From: a bacterium
Lineage (GTDB): Bacteria > Planctomycetota > Planctomycetia > Pirellulales > Pirellulaceae
Direction of reading: 5' to 3'
Length of the DNA: 64,000 bases
NCBI GenBank assembly: GCA_030430075.1
Contig: JAUIGN010000024.1
Coordinates: 1 to 64,000 of the forward strand
The notes under the pieces: model-generated
Told to the model about the DNA's origin: nothing
Seen by the model: only the letters and a program-made list of their open reading frames with translations
The model's database searches: none
Program-made: the position numbers and the translations under genes
Part shown: positions 37,038-46,158 of the stretch, one piece after another
How positions within the stretch are numbered: position 1 is the first letter of the stretch
Layout: every line of letters starts with the position of its first letter

Positions 37038-38828
37038 TTACACCTCCATCGATGGGCCGCTCAATTCGCACCATCGCTCTTCGGCTCTCGCCAATTCGGC
37101 AGCCAATTCGGTAACCTCGTTGTGGAGGCGGAGCGCTTCTTCCGGGTCGGTGGCGGTCAGGAGCTGCTTGTCAAGTTCCCGCCGCCGCTCGTCCAGTTGC
37201 CCGATCTTGCGTTCGAGGCTATTGATTTCCTTGCGGACCTTCCGATGATCCCGTTCGGTCTTCTGCTTTTCTCCGCCCTTCTTCCCCTTTGCCTGCGGCG
37301 GACGTGCCTTGGACTTGGCCGCATTGAGTTGACGCTCGCCTTCATCAATTTCGCGATTCATGGCGTATAGATAGGCGTCGTAGTTCCCCAGATAATTCTT
37401 GGCGCTCCCGTCTCGAACCTCGACGACCGACGTCGCCAGCCGCTGCATGAAGTAGCGATCGTGACTGGTAAAAATGACTGTCCCGCGGTACTCGATCAAT
37501 GCCTGTGCAAGTGCTTCGACCGTCTCGACATCCAGGTGGTTACCGGGCTCGTCCAGCACCAGAATGTTGTACGTTCCGAGCAGGAGGCCTGCCAGGCACA
37601 GCCGAGCCCGCTCGCCGCCGGACAGGACGCCGATCCTCTTTTGAACATGAGAATCGCGGAAGAGGAGCGCGCCGGCCTGGGCCAGGATCTCCTGGTTCGT
37701 CGTGCCGGCGTTGGCCTGGTATTCCAGGAATTCAAGCACCGTCTGTTGTTCGGGCAGTGCGGTGTAGACGTGTTGCGCGTACACGCCGATTTCACAACCA
37801 TGGCCCCACCGGACTTCACCAGCCAAGGGTTCGAGCGACCCGACCAGCGTGCGCAACAAGGTTGTCTTTCCCTGCCCGTTGTCACCCACAATGGCAGCTC
37901 GTTCTCCGTGTTCGATCTCCAGCTGAATATCGTCCGCGACCTTGTAGTCCGGATAGCCCATGGACAGTTCTTCACAGCGGACCGCCGGACCTTGACGCGG
38001 ATCCACCAGCGGCGCCCGAATGTGTGCGGTCGCTTCGTCCACCGCGATCTCGCTCAACTTCAGCCGCTCTAACTGCTTGGCCTTGGAGCGTGCCTGGCTG
38101 GCGGTATTCGCGCCGGCCCGATTCTTGGCGATAAACTTCTCTAACTGCTTTTGCTTGGTCCGGACGGTCTCATTGACGCGGCGGTCGTGTTCGATCCGCT
38201 CGGCCTGGTTCGCTAGAAAGGCATCGATCTTGCCTGGAAACATGGTCAGTTTACCGCGCGTCAGATCCAGCGTCTGGGAGCACGTCGCTTTGAGAAATGC
38301 CCGATCGTGCGACACAATCAGGCACGCCTGGCGAAACCCCCGCAGAAAATGCTCGAGCAGAATCTGGGTTCGCAGGTCGAGGAAGTTGGTGGGCTCGTCC
38401 AGCAGCAGCAAGTTGGGCTCGTGAAGAAGGAGCGCTGCCAGTTTGACGCGCGTCTGCCAGCCACCTGACAATTCGCTCACCGGACCTTCGAGGTACGCCC
38501 CTTTGAGCTCGAATTGACCCGCGACCTCCCCGCATTTCCACTCGGGCTGTTCGCTGTCGCGCATCAGGAAGTCCAGCACGGTCTCACCCGGTTGAAACGG
38601 GTCGTGCTGACGAAGATAGCCGATGCGGAGGCTGGGGTGCGGCACCACCTCCCCGGCATCCAACTCTTCTTCCCCCAACAGGATCCGCAACAGGGTTGAT
38701 TTTCCGGCGCCGTTGCGGCCGATGAAGCCTACCTTCACATCCGCCGTCAACGTCGCTTCCGCGTCGTCCAGCAGCGTCTGGTCTCCGTAGCTCTTATGAG
38801 CACCTCGAATTTGCAGTAGAACAGCCAT
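37038..38828 (-). CDS. ABC-F ATPase, Uup-like
   Basis: The 596-residue protein has two ABC ATPase domains and no membrane domain. The first carries Walker A GRNGAGKS, signature LSGGWQTR and Walker B LLLDEPTNFLD. The second carries GDNGQGKT, LSGGERAR and LVLDEPGNHLD. A C-terminal Lys/Glu-rich coiled coil (about residues 505-590) matches the Uup-type extension. ABC-F proteins act on ribosomes or branched DNA; the exact subfamily is uncertain. ATG 38828 (MAVLLQIRGAHKSYG) was chosen because it begins the first ABC domain directly. It is divergent from slyX. Confidence 0.94.
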   Translation of the reverse strand: MAVLLQIRGAHKSYGDQTLLDDAEATLTADVKVGFIGRNGAGKSTLLRILLGEEELDAGEVVPHPSLRIGYLRQHDPFQPGETVLDFLMRDSEQPEWKCGEVAGQFELKGAYLEGPVSELSGGWQTRVKLAALLLHEPNLLLLDEPTNFLDLRTQILLEHFLRGFRQACLIVSHDRAFLKATCSQTLDLTRGKLTMFPGKIDAFLANQAERIEHDRRVNETVRTKQKQLEKFIAKNRAGANTASQARSKAKQLERLKLSEIAVDEATAHIRAPLVDPRQGPAVRCEELSMGYPDYKVADDIQLEIEHGERAAIVGDNGQGKTTLLRTLVGSLEPLAGEVRWGHGCEIGVYAQHVYTALPEQQTVLEFLEYQANAGTTNQEILAQAGALLFRDSHVQKRIGVLSGGERARLCLAGLLLGTYNILVLDEPGNHLDVETVEALAQALIEYRGTVIFTSHDRYFMQRLATSVVEVRDGSAKNYLGNYDAYLYAMNREIDEGERQLNAAKSKARPPQAKGKKGGEKQKTERDHRKVRKEINSLERKIGQLDERRRELDKQLLTATDPEEALRLHNEVTELAAELARAEERWCELSGPSMEV

Positions 38829-39069
38829 CGGGAGCGAGTTTCCTCGAAAAATGCGGGGCGAATTGCAAAATTCTAAAACCGTGCCGCGGATCGGTAAAGG
38901 CTGTTGCAAGGGCGAAGCAACCTTGCGGGAGGTCTCCGCGTGCCGGCAGAGGCGGACTGGTCGCGACGCGCAGAAGGGGATAGGGTGAGGGTCTGGATCG
39001 TCACCCATGTACCCTTCCGGCAGGATGGCCGTGGCAACTGAACCGCGGCCGGATAGAGGAATCCTCGGC

Positions 39070-39300
39070 ATGTCGCAAGTCGCCGCATTGCAACAGCGCG
39101 TCGTCCAACTCGAAGAACTGTTTTCGCACCACGAACATCACGTGCAGCAGTTGAACGGCGTCATTCTTGAATTGCGGGACGAACTGGATGCCTTGCGGCG
39201 AACGTATCAGCGCCAACAACAGCAACTGGAATCGCTGCGCGATCAGCAGACGTCCGCGCTGCCCCGCGAACCGGGTGAGGAGAAACCGCCCCACTATTAG
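39070..39300 (+). CDS. slyX: SlyX family coiled-coil protein
   Basis: The 76-residue protein is one amphipathic coiled coil (VAALQQRVVQLEELFSHHEH, then QLNGVILELRDELDALR). It ends in the family's diagnostic PPHY. SlyX function is unknown. ATG 39070 gives the usual length; an upstream ATG at 39007 would add 21 non-homologous residues. Confidence 0.88.
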   Translation: MSQVAALQQRVVQLEELFSHHEHHVQQLNGVILELRDELDALRRTYQRQQQQLESLRDQQTSALPREPGEEKPPHY

Positions 39301-39347
39301 CCGGCCTGCCTCCGCTGCCTGCCCCCTCCACCGGCCGGCCGGCCCTG

Positions 39348-40262
39348 TCAGGAGACCACGTAGCGGAGCATCGCTTTCGGCAGGGGACACTCCAACCGCA
39401 GCGCGCGGCCCGTGATCGGGTGCTCGATCGTCACCGCCGAGGCGTGTAGCGCGATGCGTTTCTTGTTCCACGTCTCGTGCCGGGACGCCCTCCCGCCATA
39501 GCGAGGATCTCCCAGGAACGGATGGCCGGCGTCCGCAAACTGCACCCGCAGTTGATGCCGACGCGCCGTCTCCAGCTGCGCTTCAACCACGGTCAGATCA
39601 GCCAACCGATTCCGTACTTCGTAGTGGCTAACCGCCAGTTGACCCTGCTTTTTCGAATGGGTGGCAAAGACTTCGAGGTTCTTGCCGGTATCCAGGTACG
39701 ACCTGAACGTTCCCCGCTCGGACCGCACCTGGCCGCGGACGACACCGATGAAACGGCGATCGGGCAGGTTCGCATGGAATTGCGCCTGCAAACTGCGGCC
39801 GGCTTCAGGTGACTTGCCGAAGACGAGCAACCCGCTGACACCACGATCCAAGCGATGGGCCGCAAACACCTCGCGGCGGCCACTGGAGTGACGCACGTAC
39901 TTGGCGACGCGCGCCGCCAGCGTCGTCGGGTCTCCGGAATCCGTCGCCACGGTGAGGACGCTGGCTGCTTTGTTGACCGCCAAGAGATGCTGGTCTTCGA
40001 ACACCACCGAGAACGTACGATCGCTCCAGGGGCGTTTCTTCTCTGGATAACCTTGATGCGGATCGTAGCTGACCATGACTTCATCGCCGGCCTGCACTCG
40101 GGTCGCCGTCTCCGGGCAAGGATCTCCATTCACCCGGACGCAACCGTGATCAAACAGACCGCGCAGCTTCCGGCGCGACAGATCGGTCAACGACTGCACG
40201 ACACGGTCCACACGCCCCGCCTGGGTCGGCGAAACTCTTACGGTTCTGGTTTCTACAGCCAT
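39348..40262 (-). CDS. RluA-family rRNA/tRNA pseudouridine synthase
   Basis: The 304-residue enzyme has an N-terminal S4 RNA-binding domain (RVDRVVQSLTDLSRRKLRGL to VRVNG). The RluA catalytic domain follows, with the Asp motif AHRLDRGVSGLLVF, then ETARRHQLRVQFADAGHPFLGDPRYG near the C-terminus. Targets (RluA, RluC or RluD type) cannot be separated by sequence alone. It is convergent with slyX. Confidence 0.93.
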   Translation of the reverse strand: MAVETRTVRVSPTQAGRVDRVVQSLTDLSRRKLRGLFDHGCVRVNGDPCPETATRVQAGDEVMVSYDPHQGYPEKKRPWSDRTFSVVFEDQHLLAVNKAASVLTVATDSGDPTTLAARVAKYVRHSSGRREVFAAHRLDRGVSGLLVFGKSPEAGRSLQAQFHANLPDRRFIGVVRGQVRSERGTFRSYLDTGKNLEVFATHSKKQGQLAVSHYEVRNRLADLTVVEAQLETARRHQLRVQFADAGHPFLGDPRYGGRASRHETWNKKRIALHASAVTIEHPITGRALRLECPLPKAMLRYVVS

Positions 40263-40320
40263 CAGCCCGTGATTCTGGATAATCCATCAGCCCTTGGGCA
40301 TCAGCCCACGGTTCTGATTG
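40259..40320. repeat. Degenerate short repeats related to family A
   Basis: Three copies of catcagccc separated by 15-26 bases, with parts such as ccatcagcccttgggcatca, echo the ggctgatg core of family A in the opposite orientation. They lie immediately upstream of the pseudouridine synthase start. The relation to family A is a judgement by eye. Confidence 0.45.
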
Positions 40321-40544
40321 TCGCCGAGCGAACCGGACGCAAACCCTTCCGGCCAAGATGCTCGGTGCCCAAGTTCACTGCACACGATTACGGCATCGCA
40401 AGTTGCCATGAACCGTTGTTCGTTCATGAACTATCCCGGTTATAGGGCACCCGCCCGGCCTGCGCAAGGGGCACCCCCCACGCGCGGCGCGGGCGCATCC
40501 AAGCCGGTGTTGGTAACGTCGGCGGTCGTCGCTGACGTCGGCTG

Positions 40545-42080
40545 CTAACCCAGGGCAGCCTGGGTCCGGGCCACGAGGCTGCTACCGCGATCTCCGGCCG
40601 CCCGCAGGTTGAACACTCCGGCGGCCAGGAAACGGTCGCGCCACTGCGGTGAGACGTGGTAGTAGTCTTCCATGACGGCCGAGCTGAACTTGTAGTCATG
40701 CGAGCCGCTGCGTTTGAGGAAGACCAGCAGGCGGCCGGCGTCAATCACTTGTTGTGCGTTGACCTGATCGCTGCCGAGCGCGCCAAGGACCTGTCGAGCG
40801 GCCACGTCACGGTCGTTGCTGAGCGTCGAGAAGACCTCGGCGACCATCTCGCCACCCGCGGTCGCCTCCAGTTCCGCCGGTTGCAGGGCGTCGATTTCGA
40901 AGTCACGAACCCGCCCGCGTCCCGCCAAGGCGTCGCGGAAGAGGGGCACAAACGCGGCGCATTGCAGCAACATCATGCGCCGTGTATCGTCGAGCCGGCT
41001 GGTCTGGTAGGCGAAATGCAAGGCATTCCCCGTGGTCAGCGAGTGCAGTGCCACGATCCCCCGCTGGCGAAACAACAGCTCGCCCCCGCCCAGCAACAGG
41101 GCGTCCCAGACCGACTGCGGATGCACTCCTGCGTTGATCGTCGCCACCACCTGGTCGCAACACTCGTCGGGCGTCCCGGTTCGGAGCGTCGCCAACAGAT
41201 CGGTGGTCGCCATCGGGTCGATCCGGCCGCCTGCCCAGTCGGCCCGCAGTTGTTTCGCGAGACGCCGATTTCGTCGCCAAGGCTGATCGGGTGCCAGGTC
41301 GCTTTGCGCCGGATTCGGCTCACCTTGATGATTCAGCAACGCATAGGCCAGCGACCGCATCACCGGCTCGGCGTGCTGCCAACCGATGCACTGCAACGTT
41401 CGGTAACTGTTGGCTACAAAGATGGCCTTGTGACCAATGCTGCGAAAATCGCGGGCCCCCAATCGAAAGAACCGTTCAAAGGTATCGTGAATCCCGGCGT
41501 ATCGAGCCATCCCGGCCACGGCGGCATCGGCCGCCGAGACGTCCCATTGGTCCATCGCTTGCTGAAACGCAGTGCCGACCTTGTCCGCGGCGGGGACCGC
41601 GGATTCGTCAACCGGCGTCATGTGCCAATCGCCCTCGTTGACGTCATCCTGCTGTGAATCTTTGAAGTGGTCGAGTGCCCAGAAGATGGGAAGCCACCGA
41701 TGCTCGTCAGGAGAGGCCAGGCTTGCCAGGTGGGCCGAGTTGACAACCAGGACCGCGTGAAACTTGAAGCCCACCGATGGCCGCGGCTGAATGTTGCGCA
41801 CGCCCGCCAGCAAGAGGGCCGCCAGCACATCGCGATAGGCAAGCCCATCGTGAATTCGACTTCCGACAGCTTCCAACAACTTCTCGCGCGGAGTCTCTTC
41901 GATCATCCGCACCAGCGGTTCGATCTCGGGCCGCAAGGCCACCATCTGGGACGGCGTGTTCGGCTCCTCGGCTGCGGCCCGTGGCAACTGCGACAGGAAG
42001 CCCAGTGAACCGCCACCAAGCAACGCCCCGGCTGCCGTAGTGGTTTCCAAAAACCTTCGTCTGGTCGTGCGTTGGGACAT
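40545..42080 (-). CDS. Tat-exported protein, function unknown
   Basis: The 511-residue protein begins with a textbook Tat signal (TTRRRFLETTTAAGALLGGG). The mature protein is largely helical, with His- and Trp-rich stretches (DEHRWLPIFWALDHFKDSQ, EGDWHMTP). I recognise no catalytic motif; Tat export suggests it folds or binds a cofactor before export. It stands between the pseudouridine synthase and the phosphonate locus, separated from phnE by 474 bases that include a repeat array. Confidence 0.82.
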   Translation of the reverse strand: MSQRTTRRRFLETTTAAGALLGGGSLGFLSQLPRAAAEEPNTPSQMVALRPEIEPLVRMIEETPREKLLEAVGSRIHDGLAYRDVLAALLLAGVRNIQPRPSVGFKFHAVLVVNSAHLASLASPDEHRWLPIFWALDHFKDSQQDDVNEGDWHMTPVDESAVPAADKVGTAFQQAMDQWDVSAADAAVAGMARYAGIHDTFERFFRLGARDFRSIGHKAIFVANSYRTLQCIGWQHAEPVMRSLAYALLNHQGEPNPAQSDLAPDQPWRRNRRLAKQLRADWAGGRIDPMATTDLLATLRTGTPDECCDQVVATINAGVHPQSVWDALLLGGGELLFRQRGIVALHSLTTGNALHFAYQTSRLDDTRRMMLLQCAAFVPLFRDALAGRGRVRDFEIDALQPAELEATAGGEMVAEVFSTLSNDRDVAARQVLGALGSDQVNAQQVIDAGRLLVFLKRSGSHDYKFSSAVMEDYYHVSPQWRDRFLAAGVFNLRAAGDRGSSLVARTQAALG

Positions 42081-42141
42081 GATGACCTCGAATTCGGGGA
42101 GAGGGGATAATCAGAACGAAAACGTTCCACGATGGGAAACG

Positions 42142-42222
42142 CGACCTAACGTGCTCGGCGCGGGTCTCCGACCTAGCCTGCTCGGCGCGGGTCTCCGACC
42201 TAACGTGCTCGGCGCGGGTCTC
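42142..42222. repeat. Three tandem copies of a 27-bp unit
   Basis: Units start at 42142, 42169 and 42196, each beginning cgaccta and ending gcgcgggtctc. The middle copy differs by two bases. The array lies just upstream of the Tat protein gene. Its parts (cctaacgtg, cgggtct) recur in the direct repeats before the phosphonate operon at 46943-47035. Units abut directly, so it is not CRISPR. Confidence 0.9.
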
Positions 42223-42554
42223 CGACCCCGTCGAAACCGCTGACCGAAGGTCTCCCACCCCCATCGTGTTAAGCGTTCAGCATACGAGCGACGCCAACGC
42301 CCGGCCAATATCCGCCGCCGGTGCATGGCGGGCGGCGCCATGCACCTGCCGCAATCCCTGTTCGCGGGGCGCACGTCACTGTTCGCCCGCGCACACCAGA
42401 TCGCCCGCGCGCCTGAGATCGCCGTGCGACTCAATCATGGCGCCTGCTTGGCATTGTATCCGTTCGATCCGGTCGCTGCATTCGAATTCACGGCCGGCAA
42501 GCCAACCATGCGTGCGAAACGTGCCGCCAGTTCGATCTCTGCGTCTCGGGGCCA
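42223..42554. other. 330-base gap without a gene
   Basis: The gap lies between the 27-bp array and the phnE stop codon. Several frames are open but none resembles a known protein, and no strong terminator-like hairpin was seen. Confidence 0.35.
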
Positions 42555-43568
42555 TCAGACGTCAATCAAGCGGCCGCGGACGGATTGCGTGATTTGTTCG
42601 AGCACAAAGACCGTGACGAAAATCACCAGCAGCGTGGTGGCAACGTGCGAGTAGTCGGAGAGGTCGAGCCGTCCTTTGAGCTCCAGCCCGATGCCGCCTG
42701 CGCCGACGATCCCCAAGACCGTGGCCGTGCGGACGTTGCGTTCCATGATGTATTGCACGTAGGCCACAAACTGCGGCGTAACCTGCGGGAGTACGGCGAA
42801 CCGAAAGACCTTGATGCGTCCGGCCCCGGTGCTCCGCAGTGCATCCTGTGGTCCGCGGTCCGCGTTTTCGATATCGTCCGCGAAGAACTTGCCAAAGAAG
42901 CCGGCACAATGGAACCCGAGCGCCAGGACGCCCGGAATCGTGCCGAAGCCGAAGAGCAAGACACAGAAAATGGCGACAATCAATTCCGGCAGCGCACGGG
43001 TAAAGCTGCACACGGCGCGGGCCAAAAAATAGGTGCCCCGATTCCAGGTATAGCCCCGCGTACTGAACCAGGCGAGCGGAATCGAAAGTGCCAACGCCAG
43101 CAACGTTCCCCAGACCGCCATCTCCAACGTTTCGACCATCTTCCAGAGGACGTGCGTCAAGTATCCGAATGGTTCGACGAGATACTCAATTTCACCGGTC
43201 TCGATCCATTCGCCCCGGTCCAGGTCATACTCGCGTTCCGGCTTGCTGATCAGGTACGAGAACGCCGGCAGGTCATTGCGATCGAAGCCTTCAATCCGCG
43301 TCACTTCACGCTCTGCGGAAAACGTCAAGGGAAACGCCGAAGCCATCACGTTATTCCACCCGGTGGCGACTTCGGCTTCGTCCGTCAAGCCGACGGCATA
43401 GGCAAGGCCTTCGGCGGTCTGGTAGATCGCCTTGTCGATTTCGGTGCGACGGGCCGACACCGCCAGGCAGACGGCGACCGCCAGAAAGGTCAAGACGAGT
43501 TTGAGACTGAATGGTTTTCGCAACCGCCAGTCGTCCGGTGAGGTGGGACGGGGTGTCTGCTCAGCCAT
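42555..43568 (-). CDS. phnE: Phosphonate ABC transporter permease
   Basis: The 337-residue permease has one N-terminal transmembrane segment (LVLTFLAVAVCLAVS) and then a long periplasmic loop of about 100 residues. The standard PhnE core follows (ETLEMAVWGTLLALALSIPLAWFSTRG, GVLALGFHCAGFFGKFFADDIE, VLGIVGAGGIGLEL). The EAA-like loop touches the ATPase. The enlarged first loop is unusual compared with the about 270-residue PhnE of other bacteria. It starts 6 bases after the end of phnC. Confidence 0.94.
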   Translation of the reverse strand: MAEQTPRPTSPDDWRLRKPFSLKLVLTFLAVAVCLAVSARRTEIDKAIYQTAEGLAYAVGLTDEAEVATGWNNVMASAFPLTFSAEREVTRIEGFDRNDLPAFSYLISKPEREYDLDRGEWIETGEIEYLVEPFGYLTHVLWKMVETLEMAVWGTLLALALSIPLAWFSTRGYTWNRGTYFLARAVCSFTRALPELIVAIFCVLLFGFGTIPGVLALGFHCAGFFGKFFADDIENADRGPQDALRSTGAGRIKVFRFAVLPQVTPQFVAYVQYIMERNVRTATVLGIVGAGGIGLELKGRLDLSDYSHVATTLLVIFVTVFVLEQITQSVRGRLIDV

Positions 43569-43574
43569 GGTGAA

Positions 43575-44393
43575 TCACTCTGCGGGATCGGATTCGGGAG
43601 AACTTGCCTCCGGTGGAGCCTGCTCGTGGGGCTCGCCTGGCGCGTCACCCCCACGTGGCACCCGGAGACCGTAAAGTGACCGGCGAGCGGCCTCGTCAAA
43701 CTCCTCTGCAGGCCCATCAAAGACGATCCGCCCGTGGCGCATGCCGACGATCCGATCAGCGAACTCCACGGCCAACTCAACCTGGTGCAAACTGCACAGG
43801 ACGGTGGATTGATGCTGTCGCGACTCGTCGCGCAACAACTGCAGGATGACGCGACTGGTTTCCGGGTCGAGGCTGGCGACCGGTTCGTCGGCCAACACGA
43901 GTTGCGGTTCCAGGATGAACGCGCGAGCAATGGCAACGCGTTGCTGCTGACCACCGGACAAATTGGCCGCCCGCCGATAGAGGTGTTCTTCCCCCAAGCC
44001 GACTTCGGCCAGCAGCCGGCAGGCTCGCCGCCGCAGATCAATGGGAAACAGCCCGCAGAGTGCGGCCAGCGTGGAGATTTTCGGCAGCGCGCCGGCCAAC
44101 ACGTTGTTCAACACGGAGAGGCGGGGAACGAGGTTAAACTGCTGGTGCACCATCCCGATGCAGGGCTGTACTTGAGCGAGCACTCTGCGCTGCACGGTGA
44201 CGCCGTCAAATTCAACGCGTCCCTGCGACGGCTCGAGCATCCCGTTGACCAGCCGGAGGAGAGTCGATTTCCCCGCACCGCTCGAACCGAGCACGACGCA
44301 GAACTGGCCGCGTGGCACATCGAAGGATACCCCGTCGACGGCGACCGCATCCTCAGCGAACGATTTCCGGACATCAATAAATCTCAGAAACAT
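43575..44393 (-). CDS. phnC: Phosphonate ABC transporter ATPase
   Basis: The 272-residue ATPase has Walker A GSSGAGKST, signature LSGGQQQRVAIARA, Walker B VLADEPVASLD and the switch His in LCSLHQVELA. The arrangement and the neighbouring PhnD and PhnE identify it as PhnC. The C-terminal about 30 residues are a Pro/Glu-rich tail. It lies 23 bases after phnD and 6 before phnE. Confidence 0.95.
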   Translation of the reverse strand: MFLRFIDVRKSFAEDAVAVDGVSFDVPRGQFCVVLGSSGAGKSTLLRLVNGMLEPSQGRVEFDGVTVQRRVLAQVQPCIGMVHQQFNLVPRLSVLNNVLAGALPKISTLAALCGLFPIDLRRRACRLLAEVGLGEEHLYRRAANLSGGQQQRVAIARAFILEPQLVLADEPVASLDPETSRVILQLLRDESRQHQSTVLCSLHQVELAVEFADRIVGMRHGRIVFDGPAEEFDEAARRSLYGLRVPRGGDAPGEPHEQAPPEASSPESDPAE

Positions 44394-44416
44394 GCATCAC
44401 GTCCGGAACGGGTCGG

Positions 44417-45385
44417 CTATTTCTCGGCAGACTTCTTCAGCATCTCGGCCTTGAGTGCCTCGGTGACGGCGGACAGCCGAGACATCGCGCGGTCGAACTC
44501 CTCGTCCGAGTATTCGGTATCATAGCGGTCCACTTTCTTGCCCCCGTAGCCGCGGATCATCTCGGGCGTCACGCCCTCCGCCTCGTGCACGTGGGCAAGT
44601 GCCTGGCGGAGCGTTTGTTTGAGCTCCGCGTCGAGCTCGACGTGCATGGCCAGCGGCGGGTTGGGAATGGGGTCGCTCTTAGCCAGCGGACGGAACTTCG
44701 TTGGATCGGCCTGACCATTCTCGACCGCCTTTTCGAAGCTCACGTACGACGCAGCAGCGGCGTCCACCTTTCCGGCCACCAGCGTCGCCAGCGCGCTGGC
44801 ATGGCTGTCCATCAAGTGAACCTCTTGCAGGTCCTGGACGGGATCGATGCCAGCTTCGATCAACATGGCCACGGGAAAGTTGAAGCTGGATGTCGAGTTG
44901 ATGTCGCCAAAAGCGACCCGTTTGCCGCGGAGATCGGTCAGCTCCTGCAGCTCATCGGACGCTCTGGCGAAGATGCCCGAGTAGTAAACGCTTTGCCCTT
45001 GCTTCACCGCGACGGCCAACAGTTCGGCAACTCCGCGTTCACGTGCCTGGAGGTAGGTGACCGGGCCAAAGAAGGCGATGTCAACCTTCTCGTTCGCCAT
45101 CCCCTCGACGACCGCGTTGTAGTTTTGCCCGACGCGAATCTTGAAGTGCAATCCATACTCCCGAGTGATGGCGGCAAAAATCGGTTCGAAGTCGGCGATC
45201 GTACCCTGCTCGGTGCCGCCATCGGCCGGAATCAGCATCACACGCAAGGGTCGATCCGAGGTCCCGTCCGCCCGTGCGGAGGGCAGAGGCGGGGCGGGGT
45301 CCGCGAGCGGAACGCTTTCGCCGCCGCAACCGAGGAGGGGCAGCATCAGCACGCAGAGCGACAACCGGAACACGTGGTCCTTCAT
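44417..45385 (-). CDS. phnD: Phosphonate-binding lipoprotein
   Basis: The 322-residue binding protein has a lipoprotein signal with lipobox LLGC (MKDHVFRLSLCVLMLPLLGC). PhnD-type motifs follow: LRVMLIPADGGTE, VDIAFFGPVTYLQA, GKRVAFGDINSTSSFNFP and LVAGKVDAAAASY. It captures phosphonate, phosphite or phosphate for PhnCE. Start 45385 gives the lipobox at the proper distance; the frame has an ATG ten codons upstream. It lies 164 bases downstream of the HD oxygenase gene, and the gap holds a family A repeat. Confidence 0.93.
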   Translation of the reverse strand: MKDHVFRLSLCVLMLPLLGCGGESVPLADPAPPLPSARADGTSDRPLRVMLIPADGGTEQGTIADFEPIFAAITREYGLHFKIRVGQNYNAVVEGMANEKVDIAFFGPVTYLQARERGVAELLAVAVKQGQSVYYSGIFARASDELQELTDLRGKRVAFGDINSTSSFNFPVAMLIEAGIDPVQDLQEVHLMDSHASALATLVAGKVDAAAASYVSFEKAVENGQADPTKFRPLAKSDPIPNPPLAMHVELDAELKQTLRQALAHVHEAEGVTPEMIRGYGGKKVDRYDTEYSDEEFDRAMSRLSAVTEALKAEMLKKSAEK

Positions 45386-45508
45386 CGGACGGCTTCCTTC
45401 CACCGGGGCATTCACCCGGATGATTCATGAACGAAAAACCAATCAGTGCAAGCCATTGTGTCGCAATTGTTCGTGGTGAACTCGCCCAGATCGCCGCGTG
45501 TTTTCAAC

Positions 45509-45543
45509 GGAACCGGGGCTAACGCCCACCGGCTGATGCATGA
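45509..45543. repeat. Family A repeat inside the phosphonate locus
   Basis: A near-consensus copy (ggaaccggggctaacgccca, then ccggctgatgcatga) lies between the HD oxygenase stop (45550) and phnD. The preceding 35 bases (gtggtgaactcgcccag, then atcgccgcgt) resemble those before the copy at 58779. It may affect expression of the transport genes relative to the enzymes. Confidence 0.8.
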
Positions 45544-45549
45544 TTGGGG

Positions 45550-46158
45550 TTAGGGTCGGTCGGATCGCAGGCAACGCCGCACGCAATCTGCGTAAGACTC
45601 GAGTGGCGGGACGTCGAGATCGCTTTGCTTGGCCAGGTCGTCGAAGCGGCGCAATTGCACGACAAACTCCAATTCCGCATGCTGTTCAAACTCGGCCCGC
45701 TCGGCGGCAGACAGCCGCCCTCCCTGAACTTGAAAGCTGCGTTTGGAAGCATCCGAGAGCTGCTCGTAGTAGTTCTCGTCGATCGTGCACAGATAGCGCT
45801 TGGCGGGGACGTGCAAGCGAATCGGCTCGGTGACTTCCGCCGGGAAGAACGCTTCGAGGAACTTCGCACCCGCTTCTTCGTGGTTCAGATCTTCCTGCAG
45901 GAAGTCGTCCTGCAAGGTGTGTTCGTCCAGCAGGAGGTGCCCAAGATCGTGGAAGAGGGCTGCGGTCACGGCCTGGTCGCCGCATCCATCTTGGCGGGCC
46001 AGATTCGCGGCCTGCAGCCCGTGGGCGATCTGGGTGACACATTCGTCATAGTTGGACTGGCCGCGCTCGCGGAGAAAATCGAAGAGCCGCTCGACCACCT
46101 GTTCGTCGGTGGCCCCCTCCAACTGTGTCCGCAATGCGTCCTTGATGGTCGTGGTCAT
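45550..46158 (-). CDS. phnZ: PhnZ-type HD-domain C-P bond oxygenase
   Basis: The 202-residue protein belongs to the phosphonate-degradation HD family. The expected diiron ligands are present: His46 (TQIAHGLQ), His70-Asp71 (LFHDLGH), His93 (LNHEEAGAKF), His116 (RLHVPAKRY) and Asp173 (RRFDDLAK). The phosphonate-pocket lysine (Lys120 in VPAKRY), SDAS and QGG are also in place. PhnZ oxidatively cleaves the C-P bond of a 1-hydroxyphosphonate, giving phosphate. By my remembered alignment with PhnZ, the substrate-gate Glu is kept (Glu39) but the gate Tyr position is Asn36, with a Tyr one residue later. Its start overlaps the dioxygenase stop (ATGA), so the two are coupled. Confidence 0.92.
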   Translation of the reverse strand: MTTTIKDALRTQLEGATDEQVVERLFDFLRERGQSNYDECVTQIAHGLQAANLARQDGCGDQAVTAALFHDLGHLLLDEHTLQDDFLQEDLNHEEAGAKFLEAFFPAEVTEPIRLHVPAKRYLCTIDENYYEQLSDASKRSFQVQGGRLSAAERAEFEQHAELEFVVQLRRFDDLAKQSDLDVPPLESYADCVRRCLRSDRP

